DNA of 21,383 nt from Saccoglossus kowalevskii (GCF_000003605.2 NW_003105115.1:4814-26196); one strand, 5' to 3'; shown: positions 7,890 through 16,925, counted from the first letter of the stretch. Translations and numbers: made by a program. The notes: generated by a model not told the origin, from the sequence alone.

Positions 7890-10800
7890 CTGGAAAGCAT
7901 GATAAAGATGATAAAAACAGGGATGGTAAAAATCATAATTTATTCAACACCACTTTCAGCATAATTTCCCCTACTATTTACAGGACAATGATAGGTGATG
8001 TCTGTAATTAACAACACAGTGCAATAATTAAAATCACTTCCTATCACCTCCCTCATCAATGAGTTTTTGTTTGGGTGCAGAATTTAAAGTGTAACTGAAT
8101 TGGGCCAATTGACTTTTTTTTTTTGTGCAAAATATACTTATAAACAACATTATGAAAAACAAGTCATTGTCAATGACACATCCCCGTTCCGTTCATATTT
8201 GAGTGACATATACATTCAAAGCAGATCATGACCGAAATGCACCTGCATATGTACAACACATTGTGCTAAATCTGAACAAAATCCATCCATGCATGACTGA
8301 GATCCGGTTCTGGAATTGTGAAAATACGCGATTTTGATGCATTTTCGGCCTTAAAATGGCCATCATTCCACTATTGTTAAGCAGATCATGAAACAAATGC
8401 ACATATCTATTTGTGACATGATGTACCATGTGTGTGTGAAGTTTGAACTTGATCAATCCAGACATGTCTTGGATACGGATCCAGAACTGAATTCTTTAAC
8501 AAAATGGCCGCCAGTCGGCCATTTCGAACTTGATCCGGAAAAAAAAATGACGTGCATCAAGGTCCTATTATGTTTAATGTATGTACCAAATTTGAATGAA
8601 ATCCGTCCATGCATAACTGAGATCCGGGTCCGGAATGGTGAAAATGTGCGATTTCAATGCATTTTCGGCCTTAAAGCGGCCGCCATTTGGCTATCGTTAA
8701 TGAGATCATGAAACAAATGCACATACATATTTGTGACATGATGTACCTTGTGTGTGTGAAGTTTGAACTCGATCAATCCAAGCATGTCTCAGATACGGAT
8801 CCAGAACTGAATTCTTTAAAACAAAATGGCCGCCAGTCGGCCATTACGAACCCGATCCAAAAAAAAAATGACGTGCATCAAGGTCCTATTATGTTTAATG
8901 TATGTACCAAATTTGAACAAAATCCGTCCATGCATAACTGAGATCCGGGTCCGGAATGGTGAAAATGTGCGATTTTGATGCATTTTCGGCCTTAAAATGG
9001 CCGCTATTCGGCTATCGTTAATCAGATCATGAAAAAAATGCATGTGCATATGTCCCATATAATGTGTGATGTACGAGTGAAGTTTGAACTTAATCGGTCC
9101 ATGCATGTTCGAGATACAGGTGATCACGGACGGACGGACAGATGCACGGACAGACGGACGGACGCACACAGGGCAAACCATCACTAAAAATCAAGTGAAA
9201 AGGGTATACAAATTGGGTAAACAGTCCATGATATTCCAAAATCGGGCCACGCCCCCATCTCCCGTTACCTTCACGTTTTTTTGACATTACGGGTGTTGCC
9301 GAAATGGCGCCACCAACGGGACCATAAAGCAGGAGATAACTAGCAGACAGGATTGTTTATCATTTTCCATACGCACACATTTAGTAAACCAGCATATACA
9401 ACAAGCTACCACGATCGTTATCAAAAGGAAACGCTGTGATGTTGGCGGGTGTAGCAACACACACAGCGATCACGTAAGTTTTTATGCGTTTCCAAAAGAT
9501 GTGGAGTATTTCCGGTTTTGGTACATGCGTCACTGACTGTGTAAACAACCAGAAAAATAATATTTTCCATGTAGAATATGAATATTAATTTGCTTGAAAA
9601 GTTTAGAATGAATTCATGTAATTATGCCGGAGTCGAAATGACTAGATCGATCGTGGAACAACAACAAAACACAAAATGGCGATTGGAAAATGTAACTTGA
9701 AGCACTGGACGTAATCACCATTCATATACTTTGTGTCTTTTACATCATTTCATCAGAAGATCAAGAAACTGTTAATTGCATTTTCTCAAAACACTGATCT
9801 GAGTTGCCAAACCAGTCATGATGTTCAAACTCTGTGCCTGTGTCTGAATCGTCACGGTCATTTTGGGGAGGTACACGGTCACCCACATGTATGGGCCAAT
9901 TTATCCCTGGCATTCTAAAACAAAATCATGACATCTCTCGTTGTCATCATATTCCTTGATCTCATAACTCTCGTCAGATAGATTCCGTGTCGCTTTCCGA
10001 GCACTGCATGTGTATAGCGGCTATCGTGAAACGATGACAAATTCCCTCTGTGACGTCACAAATCACCCTTGTATGCTAATTAGGCTCTCTAGCTGGAGCC
10101 TCGTTCTGAGTCGGCCAAGAAATTGGACGTGGGCGTTTCCTTATCCAGAACATTATTATTGATCGTTTATTTAATGTACTGTAAAATGACTAATATTCAC
10201 TGGGTTTAAATTTCACTGATTTACCATTTCAGTAGGTTTTAAATTCACGGTTTTATCATTTAGGTAATGTGTTCTATGCTAAATTTTACATATTCACTGG
10301 GTTTTAATTTAGCGCATTTTCCAGTCAGCGAAATAAGCAAAATTAAAACCCAGTGAATAATTAAGCCTTTTTCACTTGATTTTTTTTCATAATGTTGTTC
10401 ATAAATAAATTTTGCACACCAAAAAAGTCAATTGTCCCAATTCAGTTACACTTTAAGGCAATATTTTTACCAGGAACTCAATTTCACAGTAGTTCTAATA
10501 GAAATGTGACTTACAGTCTAACGGGCCTCATTAATTTTTCAAATTATGCTCAAATATGTAAATACAGTCACGAAAAATTATTTGTGTAGTAGTTACATCA
10601 CATGCTCTTATAAAAGCGGTTTACGTAGTAAGGTAACCTGTTCACACCTTTATTTGTTTTAGGGCAATGTAAAGAAACACTAATAATAGTTGGGTTGTTA
10701 TATATACCACTAAAAAAAAAGAAGCCTTTTTAGATGTACTTATAATATAGGATAAATAAACACATCATTTTATTTAAATACAAACCTGTATAATCCAATA

Positions 10801-10994
10801 TGCCTTAGTCTTTTCATAAGTGAATGTGTCTGTGGATGTGGAGGATAGTAATTGACGATTTCAGGTCTCTTATCCAGTGGCTTCTCACTAAATAACTTGA
10901 CAACTCTCATGGACCGTTCGTTGGTTGTTCTCACCACTTCACCAAATATCCTCGCACTAAGGCGAGCCATTCTCTTTGCATACAGTGATGTCAT
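7784..10994 (-). CDS. MRPS33: Mitochondrial small ribosomal subunit protein S33 (mS33)
   Basis: The coding sequence joins 10994-10786 and 7889-7784 on the minus strand: 209 + 106 nt = 315 nt, 104 codons plus TAG. The first exon ends with AG at donor AG/GTTTGT and the second starts with A after acceptor TTTCCAG, rebuilding an Arg codon, so the phases match exactly. The protein has the family's [20 protein letters not shown] start, the [15 protein letters not shown] and YYPPH blocks, and [14 protein letters not shown] across the junction. Its C-terminus is basic ([19 protein letters not shown]). Known human MRPS33 is about 106 residues, so this looks full length. The product is a nuclear-encoded component of the mitochondrial ribosome small subunit. 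The frame is intact with no stops, unlike all neighbouring coding traces. The ATG at 10994 is the first in frame after an acceptor. Confidence 0.93.
8080..8157 (+). repeat. Older repeat E, left part, interrupted by element D
   Basis: TTAAAGTGTAACTGAATTGG, CCAATTGAC and AACAACATTATGAAA here match, in inverted orientation, the stretch 10373-10462. The match resumes on the other side of element D at 9188-9203 (ATCAAGTGAAAAGG), so the repeat was split by insertion of element D. Its nature is unknown. Confidence 0.7.
8222..9120 (+). repeat. Dimeric tandem repeat core of element D
   Basis: CAGATCATGAAACAAATGCAC-like anchors occur at 8222, 8382, 8702 and 9023. Unit one (AAGTTTGAACTTGATCAATCC, then AAAATGGCCGCCAGTCGGCC) alternates with unit two (TGACGTGCATCAAGGTCC, then CATTTTCGGCCTTAAA). 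The monomer is therefore about 160 bp and the higher-order period about 320 bp. Confidence 0.85.
9126..9170 (+). repeat. GACG/GACA-rich tract of element D
   Basis: Short GACGGACGGACAGA-type repeats sit between the tandem core and the 3' end. Equivalent short GAC-rich tracts occupy the same place in elements A, B and C. Confidence 0.85.
9420..9536 (+). pseudogene. THAP-type zinc finger fragment
   Basis: The frame from 9420 reads [18 protein letters not shown] then SFYAFPKD and FRFWYMRH, ending at TGA 9534-9536. C-x4-C near the start, followed by the F-x-FP-x-D block and a tryptophan, is the N-terminal half of a THAP (C2CH) DNA-binding domain. The later Cys and His ligands and the AVPTIF-type end are not found downstream. 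It may be a first exon fragment of a THAP protein, or a remnant of a THAP-bearing transposase (P-element or Kolobok-like). GTAAGT occurs inside it at 9475-9480, so splicing cannot be excluded. It lies antisense in the MRPS33 intron. Confidence 0.55.
9537..9760. other. Intronic spacer after the THAP fragment
   Basis: I see no feature here. It lies within the second MRPS33 intron. Confidence 0.4.
9761..9913 (-). pseudogene. Acidic 50-codon ORF, unidentified
   Basis: From the ATG at 9913 the frame reads [17 protein letters not shown], then [24 protein letters not shown] and on to TGA at 9763-9761. Upstream in a different frame is another acidic stretch ([19 protein letters not shown], about 9990-9930), suggesting one decayed acidic protein crossed by a frameshift. 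The G-N-S-D-x-C pattern after an acidic tract faintly resembles the P2X7-type cysteine-rich domain of many invertebrate proteins, but this is weak. It could equally be chance. Confidence 0.25.
10178..10372. mobile_element. MITE-like element, CTGTAAAAT family
   Basis: The element begins CTGTAAAATGACTAATATTCACTGGG and ends with the inverted block AATTAAAACCCAGTGAAT (10343-10360). ATTCACTGGGTTTTAATTT (10289-10308) pairs with that block as a large stem. A related stretch lies at 3713-3870. No coding capacity. The termini are not clean. Confidence 0.5.
10373..10462 (-). repeat. Older repeat E, uninterrupted inverted copy
   Basis: On the minus strand this reads TTAAAGTGTAACTGAATTGG, CAATTGAC, AACAACATTATGAAAAAA and ATCAAGTGAAAAAGG without interruption. 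It is the pre-insertion form of the repeat that element D entered at 8157/9191. It lies next to the MITE-like stretch at 10178-10372, so both may belong to one larger repeat. Confidence 0.7.
10463..10785. other. 5' portion of MRPS33 intron 2
   Basis: AT-rich intronic sequence directly following the first coding exon on the minus strand. No further feature is seen. Confidence 0.5.
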
Positions 10995-11003
10995 GGCAAC
11001 AAA
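10786..11003 (-). other. MRPS33: MRPS33 first coding exon
   Basis: The exon runs from an acceptor ending TTACTTCACAG (AG at 11005-11004) to the donor AG/GTTTGT (GT at 10785-10784). It has nine bases of 5' UTR (TTTGTTGCC) before the ATG at 10994-10992. The acceptor upstream of the start codon shows there must be at least one non-coding 5' exon. Confidence 0.9.
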
Positions 11004-11005
11004 CT

Positions 11006-11790
11006 GTGAAGTAATGATCAATCATAAATATTAGTAACATTTATCTAGTGAGCACTGCTCCATATTTGTGTACAACATGCCACTGTAAAAAAATAACAAT
11101 GAAGCATTTATCATCATACCAATGATTTATAAGATATGCAAGTGATGTGAGAGATGCAACGAAAATATCTAGTGAATGATTGTCGCTACAAATTTTATTG
11201 GCGCCCAAATTCTAAAACAACAACAGGAGATGTAAACTCATTAAAAATCTCATCAACACACTGTCAGTGGGTCAAATATTGCAATTAATTAAGGGGAAAG
11301 ACCAGGCAAACAACATGATGCTACCAGATGAAATTGTAAACATAGCAGTTGGCAATTTACAGTTTTTTTCATATCACTTTTCATTCTCTAGATATTCAAC
11401 AATTCATCAGTATTATGTAGTCCACCATCTTGATTCTCCAGTAAAGGATTATGGATAAAGTATGACATCATAGCCAGCATGCCATGCTCTGAATTATGTT
11501 GGAACTACATATAATAATAATAATACAGTTTTATTAAAGATGATATTTTAATAAAAGGTAAGGTAAAAAGGTAAGTAAAAAAAAGAACATGGACATGCAA
11601 ACCAGGGTTCTGTAAAACTCCATGCAATGAGTTTCAATGAATATTCATTTTGGTTGTCATTGTCAGCAAAAATCATAGACTGTTTTCAACAAGATGATAA
11701 ACAATTGGCGAAAATAAACTCTGCAGAGAATGGTTACTCTTTGATGGCTGTCACTTTCTGACGTTCCTGCAATTTGATTTTGGTACTTAC
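11006..11790. other. MRPS33 intron 1 (5' UTR intron)
   Basis: The region is bounded on the minus strand by a strong donor, GTAAGT at 11790-11785, and the acceptor TTCACAG at 11005-11004. It is AT-rich and contains a short ATA microsatellite at about 11510-11525. No mobile element was recognised. Confidence 0.55.
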
Positions 11791-12000
11791 AAAAAATCGT
11801 CGGCGGAAGTGACAAAACTACATCGTTCTGTCAGGCGTGTGTTGGATTTGATCTAGCCCTGAATACAGTCCTGTAGGCTGGCCTTCTTCCGCTGATCATT
11901 CGGCCCCCACAGTCCTGAAAAGTCGTATAGACTGAGAATTCGACACCCGCCTACAAATTTATGGCGGAGAACCGTTCTGCAGTTTTCATGATTGTATCCA
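11791..12000 (-). promoter_or_regulatory. Probable MRPS33 5' exon and CpG-richer promoter region
   Basis: On the minus strand, CACTTCCGCCGACGATTTTTT precedes the consensus donor GTAAGT (11790-11785). This makes a suitable non-coding first exon for MRPS33. CACTTCCG is also an ETS-like motif, common at promoters of ribosomal and mitochondrial genes in animals. CpG dinucleotides are clearly more frequent from 11800 to 11970 than in the surrounding AT-rich DNA. The transcription start is not located. Confidence 0.5.
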
Positions 12001-12149
12001 GCTAAAACATCTATCGACCAATCTAGCGATTACAAATACCTTTTTTGTGGCCGAAAAAAGAACCTAGAGGACTGGAACGTTGGCAAAAGTTTTTGTTAAT
12101 GAATATGTCAAGAACAAGATGGTGGCGTATATTTTTGGTTAATGTTTGA

Positions 12150-12211
12150 TCGATCCTAGTGGAAAATCTTATATAATTTCACTTCCAGTTAAGTTATTTA
12201 GAATATAATGA
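12150..12211 (+). mobile_element. Non-LTR retrotransposon fragment, left piece (5' of hAT)
   Basis: Just left of the hAT end one frame reads HFQLSYLEYND. After removal of the hAT and one copy of AATGA it joins in frame to NKGKSRKNKLRIYR at 18571 onward. This suggests the hAT entered a retrotransposon fragment. The piece is short and contains an in-frame stop, so the left limit and identity are tentative. Confidence 0.35.
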
Positions 12212-12228
12212 CAGGCCTCAAAATTAAC

Positions 12229-12510
12229 ATCGTCCCGACGGCCCGGGGCACTAAAAATTTAGGCCGGGACCACTAGAAATTCATTTTGGGATCTTTTTTG
12301 GGACGATAGAAAAATAATCAACATCGTTATTTAAACCCATTATAGTTTGTCAGGTGCGTGAACAAGCTGTCGGCTCCCAAAAGGCCCCCGAATTTGGTCT
12401 GTGGTTGTGCAATTACTGCGCGCCTGGAAGCTGCTAACACCCTGATTCTTTACTCCGCCCCATCCCTTTGATCTGCATTTAGCTCTTCCCATACGCGTGC
12501 ACTTTCCCGC
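12229..12510 (+). repeat. hAT left subterminal region
   Basis: GC-rich GACGGCCCGGGG and GGCCGGGACC precede GGGACCACTAGAAATTCAT, TTTTGGGATC and GGGACGATAGAAAAA. A closely similar series (GGGACCATTGGAATTTAT, TTTTGGGAAC, GGAACAATAGGGAAAAAA) occurs in the same orientation at 18497-18548 in the right end. Such blocks usually serve as transposase-binding regions. Confidence 0.55.
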
Positions 12511-14093
12511 CTCAGTTTTCACGTAGATATGAGTTGAGCGTACGCTCACTTTTAAAAAGTAAAGCATGGGGACAAACCATCGAATGCTGGTAATGTAATG
12601 AGAGCTACGCTCAGTTTAACATGAAGTCGACACAAATTCACGCGAGAGGACTTTTGTTAAAACAAAGCAACCATGTTTAATTAAATATTCACACAGTTTG
12701 ACCCATATGACCTTGTAAAGAAAAAAGGGGCATCTCAGCTTTCCAAAGATACAAGTTGAGCCTACGCTCACTTTCAAAATTGGGCATGGTGCCAAACAAT
12801 GTAAATTGAAGTCTTGCGACCCAATTAACACCTCGACCGAGGTGTTACCACATTATTACGTTACAGATTGATGAATGGAGATGTCCGTTTCTGTCACTTG
12901 TAGACAACTAACCAGTAGAGTCCCAACAAGTATGGGTGGGATGAGAAGAATTATATATATATTAATAAATTTGTTTCCATGTCCGTTACGGCCAAGTAAA
13001 TATTGAGTTTTCATTTAATTAAAATATCAGCGTTCAAGTGACTTTGCATAGCTCCGATGTTTTAATAAATATTATTTCGTCACATAGCTACATTTATTTT
13101 GTTATTGCACGTCATATTTAATTAAAGTAAGTATACTTTACTGATAAAGATGGAAATACATGTTAGCAGAAAGAGAGTGTACGCTCACTTAAAACTAGAC
13201 ATGAGAAAAAACAATTGAATTACACAGATTGAGGAATACATGCGTGACTCATTTCAAGAAAGCAGAATTATTTTCCGCACACTTTAGTCACCAGTATATG
13301 AATGGAGTTTTTAAATGCCGAATACAATATAGTAATTTAGATGCAATGCTGACACCACTAATGCAGTCTCGATCAAATGTGTATTTTACATGTAAATTTA
13401 TATTTTCATGAGGGTCAGCCAATTGAAGCCAAATGATTCTTACGATCACGAAACGATTCACGCACATCTAACGTATTTGTATAAATGTAGCAACGTGCAG
13501 CTTTGCACTACCATTGCTGTAGTGTAAATCTATGAAGGTTGATCCGGACATATGAGCAAATTGGGAATGTTTCATTAATAAAACGTCATTCTTTTATGTG
13601 TGCACAACAACTCTTAGTCACTGAGCGTTGTTTACAGACGACAACAAATGAATACACTCTAGACAAAACAAACGCCAGAGTTGCATCTTTATTAACTATT
13701 AAATATAATTGTTGCTGATCCCGACATTTATTTTGCGTAAATCAAAATGGTACTCTCAAAAACTTCATGTATTCACTGGCGGACTTATGGTTTCTTAAAA
13801 TCATACACACGCACTTCTCATTCCATTTTGGTTCTACGCCTACTATTTCATGTAAAAGTGAGCGACATAGTCTCTCATTACCAGACGTGTCCATTTTACA
13901 AGGGTTCAAACTGCGTGAATATTTAATTAAATATGGTTGCATCTGTTTTAACAAACGTCCTCTCATGTGAACATGTATCAACTTCATGTTAAATTGAGTG
14001 TAGCTTTCATGACGTTACCAGCATTCCAGTTTGTCCCCGCGCTTACATTTAAAAGTGAGCGTACGCTCAACTCGTATCTTTGTAAAAACTGAG
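12511..14093. mobile_element. 1.58-kb foldback-type element with about 205-bp inverted arms
   Basis: The left arm (12511 to about 12716) and right arm (about 13887-14093) are inverted copies. Shared stretches include GAGTTGAGCGTACGCTCACT, GGGGACAAAC, GAATGCTGGTAA, AACATGAAGT, GAGAGGAC, TTGTTAAAACA and TTTAATTAAATATTCAC. The ends are CTCAGTTTTCAC and GTAAAAACTGAG. The palindrome GAGCGTACGCTC occurs in both arms (12536-12547, 14057-14068), with variants at 12602, 12758 and 13175. No transposase is encoded. It lies just upstream of the hAT transposase start. No clean target duplication was seen. Confidence 0.7.
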
Positions 14094-14171
14094 ACGCTCA
14101 ATTATCGCGCTCAACTACCACCTAGAGACTCATTTGCATACCCTGTATGTTGTGAAGTGTGGAGTCTTTGG

Positions 14172-15740
14172 ATGGCACAGAGGAAAATTCTCGGCTTTTT
14201 TTCCCTGCGCGACGCCCCTGGGCCCACACTGTCGAAGGAAGCGACGCCCAGTGCTTCAGCCAAGGAGACCAACAGTGTTCAGCCCGATTGTCATCAGCAG
14301 TCTTCAGATTGCGAACGTGATGCGAGGGCCGATGGAAGGAGGGAGGGGGGCTCCATCGTGATCAATGCTGACACAGTTCATTCGGGCGAACGGCCAACCA
14401 AAAAGGCAAAGACCTCACGTGGAATACTTAAAGCACCCGAGTCAGCCATTGCTTCAAGTTCAACTTCAAGTCCAGCCCCAGTCACTACTCTGTGTCCCGT
14501 GACATAACAGGGGGGATCTGATGAAAGCTCAAGTGATGATGAAAACGACACGTACGACGTCGAGCCGCCAGTGCAGAAGTCCTTGGTATGTTTTTATCCA
14601 CTTCAAAATTATCATTGGTGTAAAGTTACTTTTTTCGATGAACTATAATTATTTAATGCAAGGAAAATTCTATCACCGGTAGTGTATGATTTCCTTATGA
14701 ATCTGGTTAAACCACAACAAGGCCTAATTCTTGTTTGACATACATGTATTCCAATTGATTTCAATAAACTGTTTATGGCTTTAAGTCTGTAATGACCAAG
14801 GTTATTTTATTTATTTTCTTTTGTGACTGTCAGTAACCAAGAACTTTAGTATATGACCTTAAATATTATTCTTCTAATTTAATACAAACTTTCATTTTAT
14901 CCTTTTGAGAAAGAAATGAACTACTTCATTGATTGAAAATTATCAATTTAGCTGATAGATATTTTTTTTTTCTTTTCCTACTTTAGAACACAGTGCCAGC
15001 TTCTAGAAAGTATGAGGACTAACGGAAGAGATGCTTCCTGGAGAAGTGTCGGAAAACCTATGACTTTGACTACGAAGCAGAAGTGATGTTCTGCAAAACG
15101 TGCAGGGCTGAACCCAGGGTAGCAAAAGACAACTCTCTGTTTCATGGGGTTATGGGAGATAAGATTAGAGTAAAAACTCTCCAAGAGCATAAAAAGATAG
15201 TTGCTCATGGACTGTGTGTTGCAGCAAATAAAGCCAGACAGAACCCAGTTCATGCACCGTTACGACATGCTTTACAACACATGGACAATGCAGTTAGAGA
15301 CAAACTTATAAGTTTGTTCAATACCGCCTATTTTGTGGCGAAAGAGGAGGCTCCCTTTACTCTGTTTCCAAAGCTTGTGGGCCTGCAAGTGAAGAATATT
15401 TCCAAGGTTTCTAAGAAGAAAGTTTAGCATTGTATTACATATATGTAATTGTAAATTGTGAAACAAAAAGGAGAATTAACTAGAATTTGTTCTGGTTAAT
15501 GTGTTTCAGATAACTCCAGGTGCTAAGCTCGAGATGAATTTGGCATGCTGTGAAAGAGGTTTTTCATGTCTTAATCGCATAAAGTCAGATTGGAGAAGTT
15601 CATTGAGTAATGAGATGTTGGACTATCTACTTAACATCTCCATCCATGGCCCAGACACTGTAACTTACAATGCAGAGGCTGCTGTTCTGAAGTGGTGGAT
15701 GAGTGGACAGAGGGAAAGAAGACCACAGTTTATGGACTAG
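14172..15740 (+). pseudogene. hAT transposase remnant (ZNF862/C17orf113-type)
   Basis: Exon 1 (14172-14585) starts MAQRKILGFFS, a typical start of this family, and ends at donor TTG/GTATGT. Exon 2 starts at 14987 after a T-rich tract and CTTTAG. It encodes the N-terminal zinc-finger region (FCKTCRAEPRVAKDNSLF...LQEHKKIVAHG) and the following helical part ending FTLFPKLVGLQ (about 15395). The last exon starts at 15510 after TGTGTTTCAG and encodes the C-terminal dimerisation segment (CCERGFSCLNRIKSDWRSSL...LDYLLNISIHG...KWWMSG), ending TAG 15738-15740. Two in-frame stops (14505-14507, 15020-15022) interrupt it. The roughly 400-residue catalytic middle is absent: only 110 bp separate the two halves. 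It cannot make an active transposase. Confidence 0.8.
14586..14986 (+). other. Intron of the hAT transposase gene
   Basis: The 401-bp AT-rich interval is bounded by GTATGT and a polypyrimidine tract ending CTTTAG. It falls between two in-phase (phase 0) coding blocks. Nothing else is seen in it. Confidence 0.65.
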
Positions 15741-15787
15741 TCCAAACAGGTAGTTTCAAATATCTGTGTCATTTTGTTATGTAAAAT

Positions 15788-15793
15788 AATAAA
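15788..15793 (+). terminator. Poly(A) signal of the hAT gene
   Basis: AATAAA lies 48 bp after the transposase stop codon, on the same strand. Confidence 0.55.
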
Positions 15794-16473
15794 TCTTACA
15801 CATTTGAATCTGTGTTGATTTTGAGTTTATTGTAACTGACTGTAGTTTATACAGAAATACTGTACTTTGACTCAACTTTAGTGTTGTTGTACCGTAAAAA
15901 CTTGATTAGTTTGCGGTAGTAAATATAATTATAAAGTCCACGAATTAATAGTGTAAAAATGGAAATTATTGGTTTTTGGTGCGCGAATTAAAAGAGTACT
16001 TTTTGATCGATTCAAAAAGCAGCTGTTTTTATAAATTTATTAGTGATTTGTTTTGTTTTCCAATGAACACGATTACAGACGTTTTTTTAGTGCCTCTGAG
16101 ACTCGTGGCTAGCGACATTCATGGCGTATAGTCGGGCAGAAAACACGCACTGCGTCAAGGACCACACACCATGTTACACTTGAAATGAAACAGTGAAAAA
16201 TGGCAAAGGTCACTCTGTACACAAACAAACAATGAACACGTGGCTACAAAGTAGCCGTCTGGCTGCATTGCCTTTTTTTTATTTTTCTAGGCATTGCCCG
16301 GGCGATGTTATGGCAGATATTATGAGGCCCATCTTGTCTGGAAAAATAACCCTGCGTTGATAAAAATGGTCTCAGAAAATGTTTAGAAAAAACAATGTTT
16401 CGCGTTGACCAAATATAATCATGCAAAGTATAAATTCAAAGTGTTTTAATACATTGGTGAGAGGTCGCATCAC

Positions 16474-16923
16474 TAAGGGAGACGTCAAAAGATCGATGTC
16501 GGATAAAAAATCTTAATTCCTTTAGTTTTTTTCCAAACCCCCCTATCCCCCACTGAAACTTAATTGATAAATATTGGTCATGACGTCAGACTACATTCAC
16601 CATTAAATACAAATCGATAATCGAACAGTAGTATTGTATAGCAGTTGGCTGTCGGGTGGGTGTAAAAGGATTTTACAAATGCACCTCATTTGACGCACAG
16701 ATTTACACTCGAACCAAACCATTTTTCTGTTTTTTTCCCTTTTCGGTTATTTCTGTCCATGACTGGATAGAAAAAAAACAAACTACAAATACTCCAAGAT
16801 TTTTTTGACTTCATTAAAAAATCGTTTTTGTCGGATGGAAACCTTTTGAGGTCAAAACCCCCCACCCCCAAACTAAAGGAGATAAGTTTTTTATCCGACA
16901 TAGATCTTTTGACGTCGTCCCTA
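16474..16923. mobile_element. 450-bp MITE nested in the TA-flanked element
   Basis: The left end AGGGAGACGTCAAAAGATCG, ATGTCGGATAAAAAA and CCTTTAGTTT are mirrored on the right, which in reverse complement reads GGGACGACGTCAAAAGATCT, ATGTCGGATAAAAAA and CCTTTAGTTT. The inverted repeats are about 55 bp. TA stands at both boundaries (16474-16475, 16922-16923). No coding capacity is seen. Confidence 0.75.
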
Positions 16924-16925
16924 AG

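Larger units (their letters stand above)
8158..9190 (+). mobile_element. Element D: HINE-like element with 160/320-bp tandem core
   Basis: The element begins AACAAG and a near-perfect palindrome TCATTGTCAATGA (8164-8176), then ACATCCCCGTTCC. The tandem core follows, then a GACG-rich tract (9126-9170) and the end CACTAAAAA. The start AACAAG plus palindrome and the end CTAAAAA match element B. The expected 3' hairpin is missing here: only its last bases remain. It lies in the second MRPS33 intron. Boundaries are supported by the uninterrupted copy of the target repeat at 10373-10462. No coding capacity is claimed. Confidence 0.75.

Noticed and set aside
8226-9184. Several minus- and plus-strand open frames of 79-122 codons across element D
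   Set aside because: They repeat the same peptide with the tandem period and simply translate the satellite units. The same DNA is open in other frames.
13742-13987. Plus- and minus-strand frames in the foldback element
   Set aside because: They lie in the inverted arm and translate non-coding repeat sequence on both strands.
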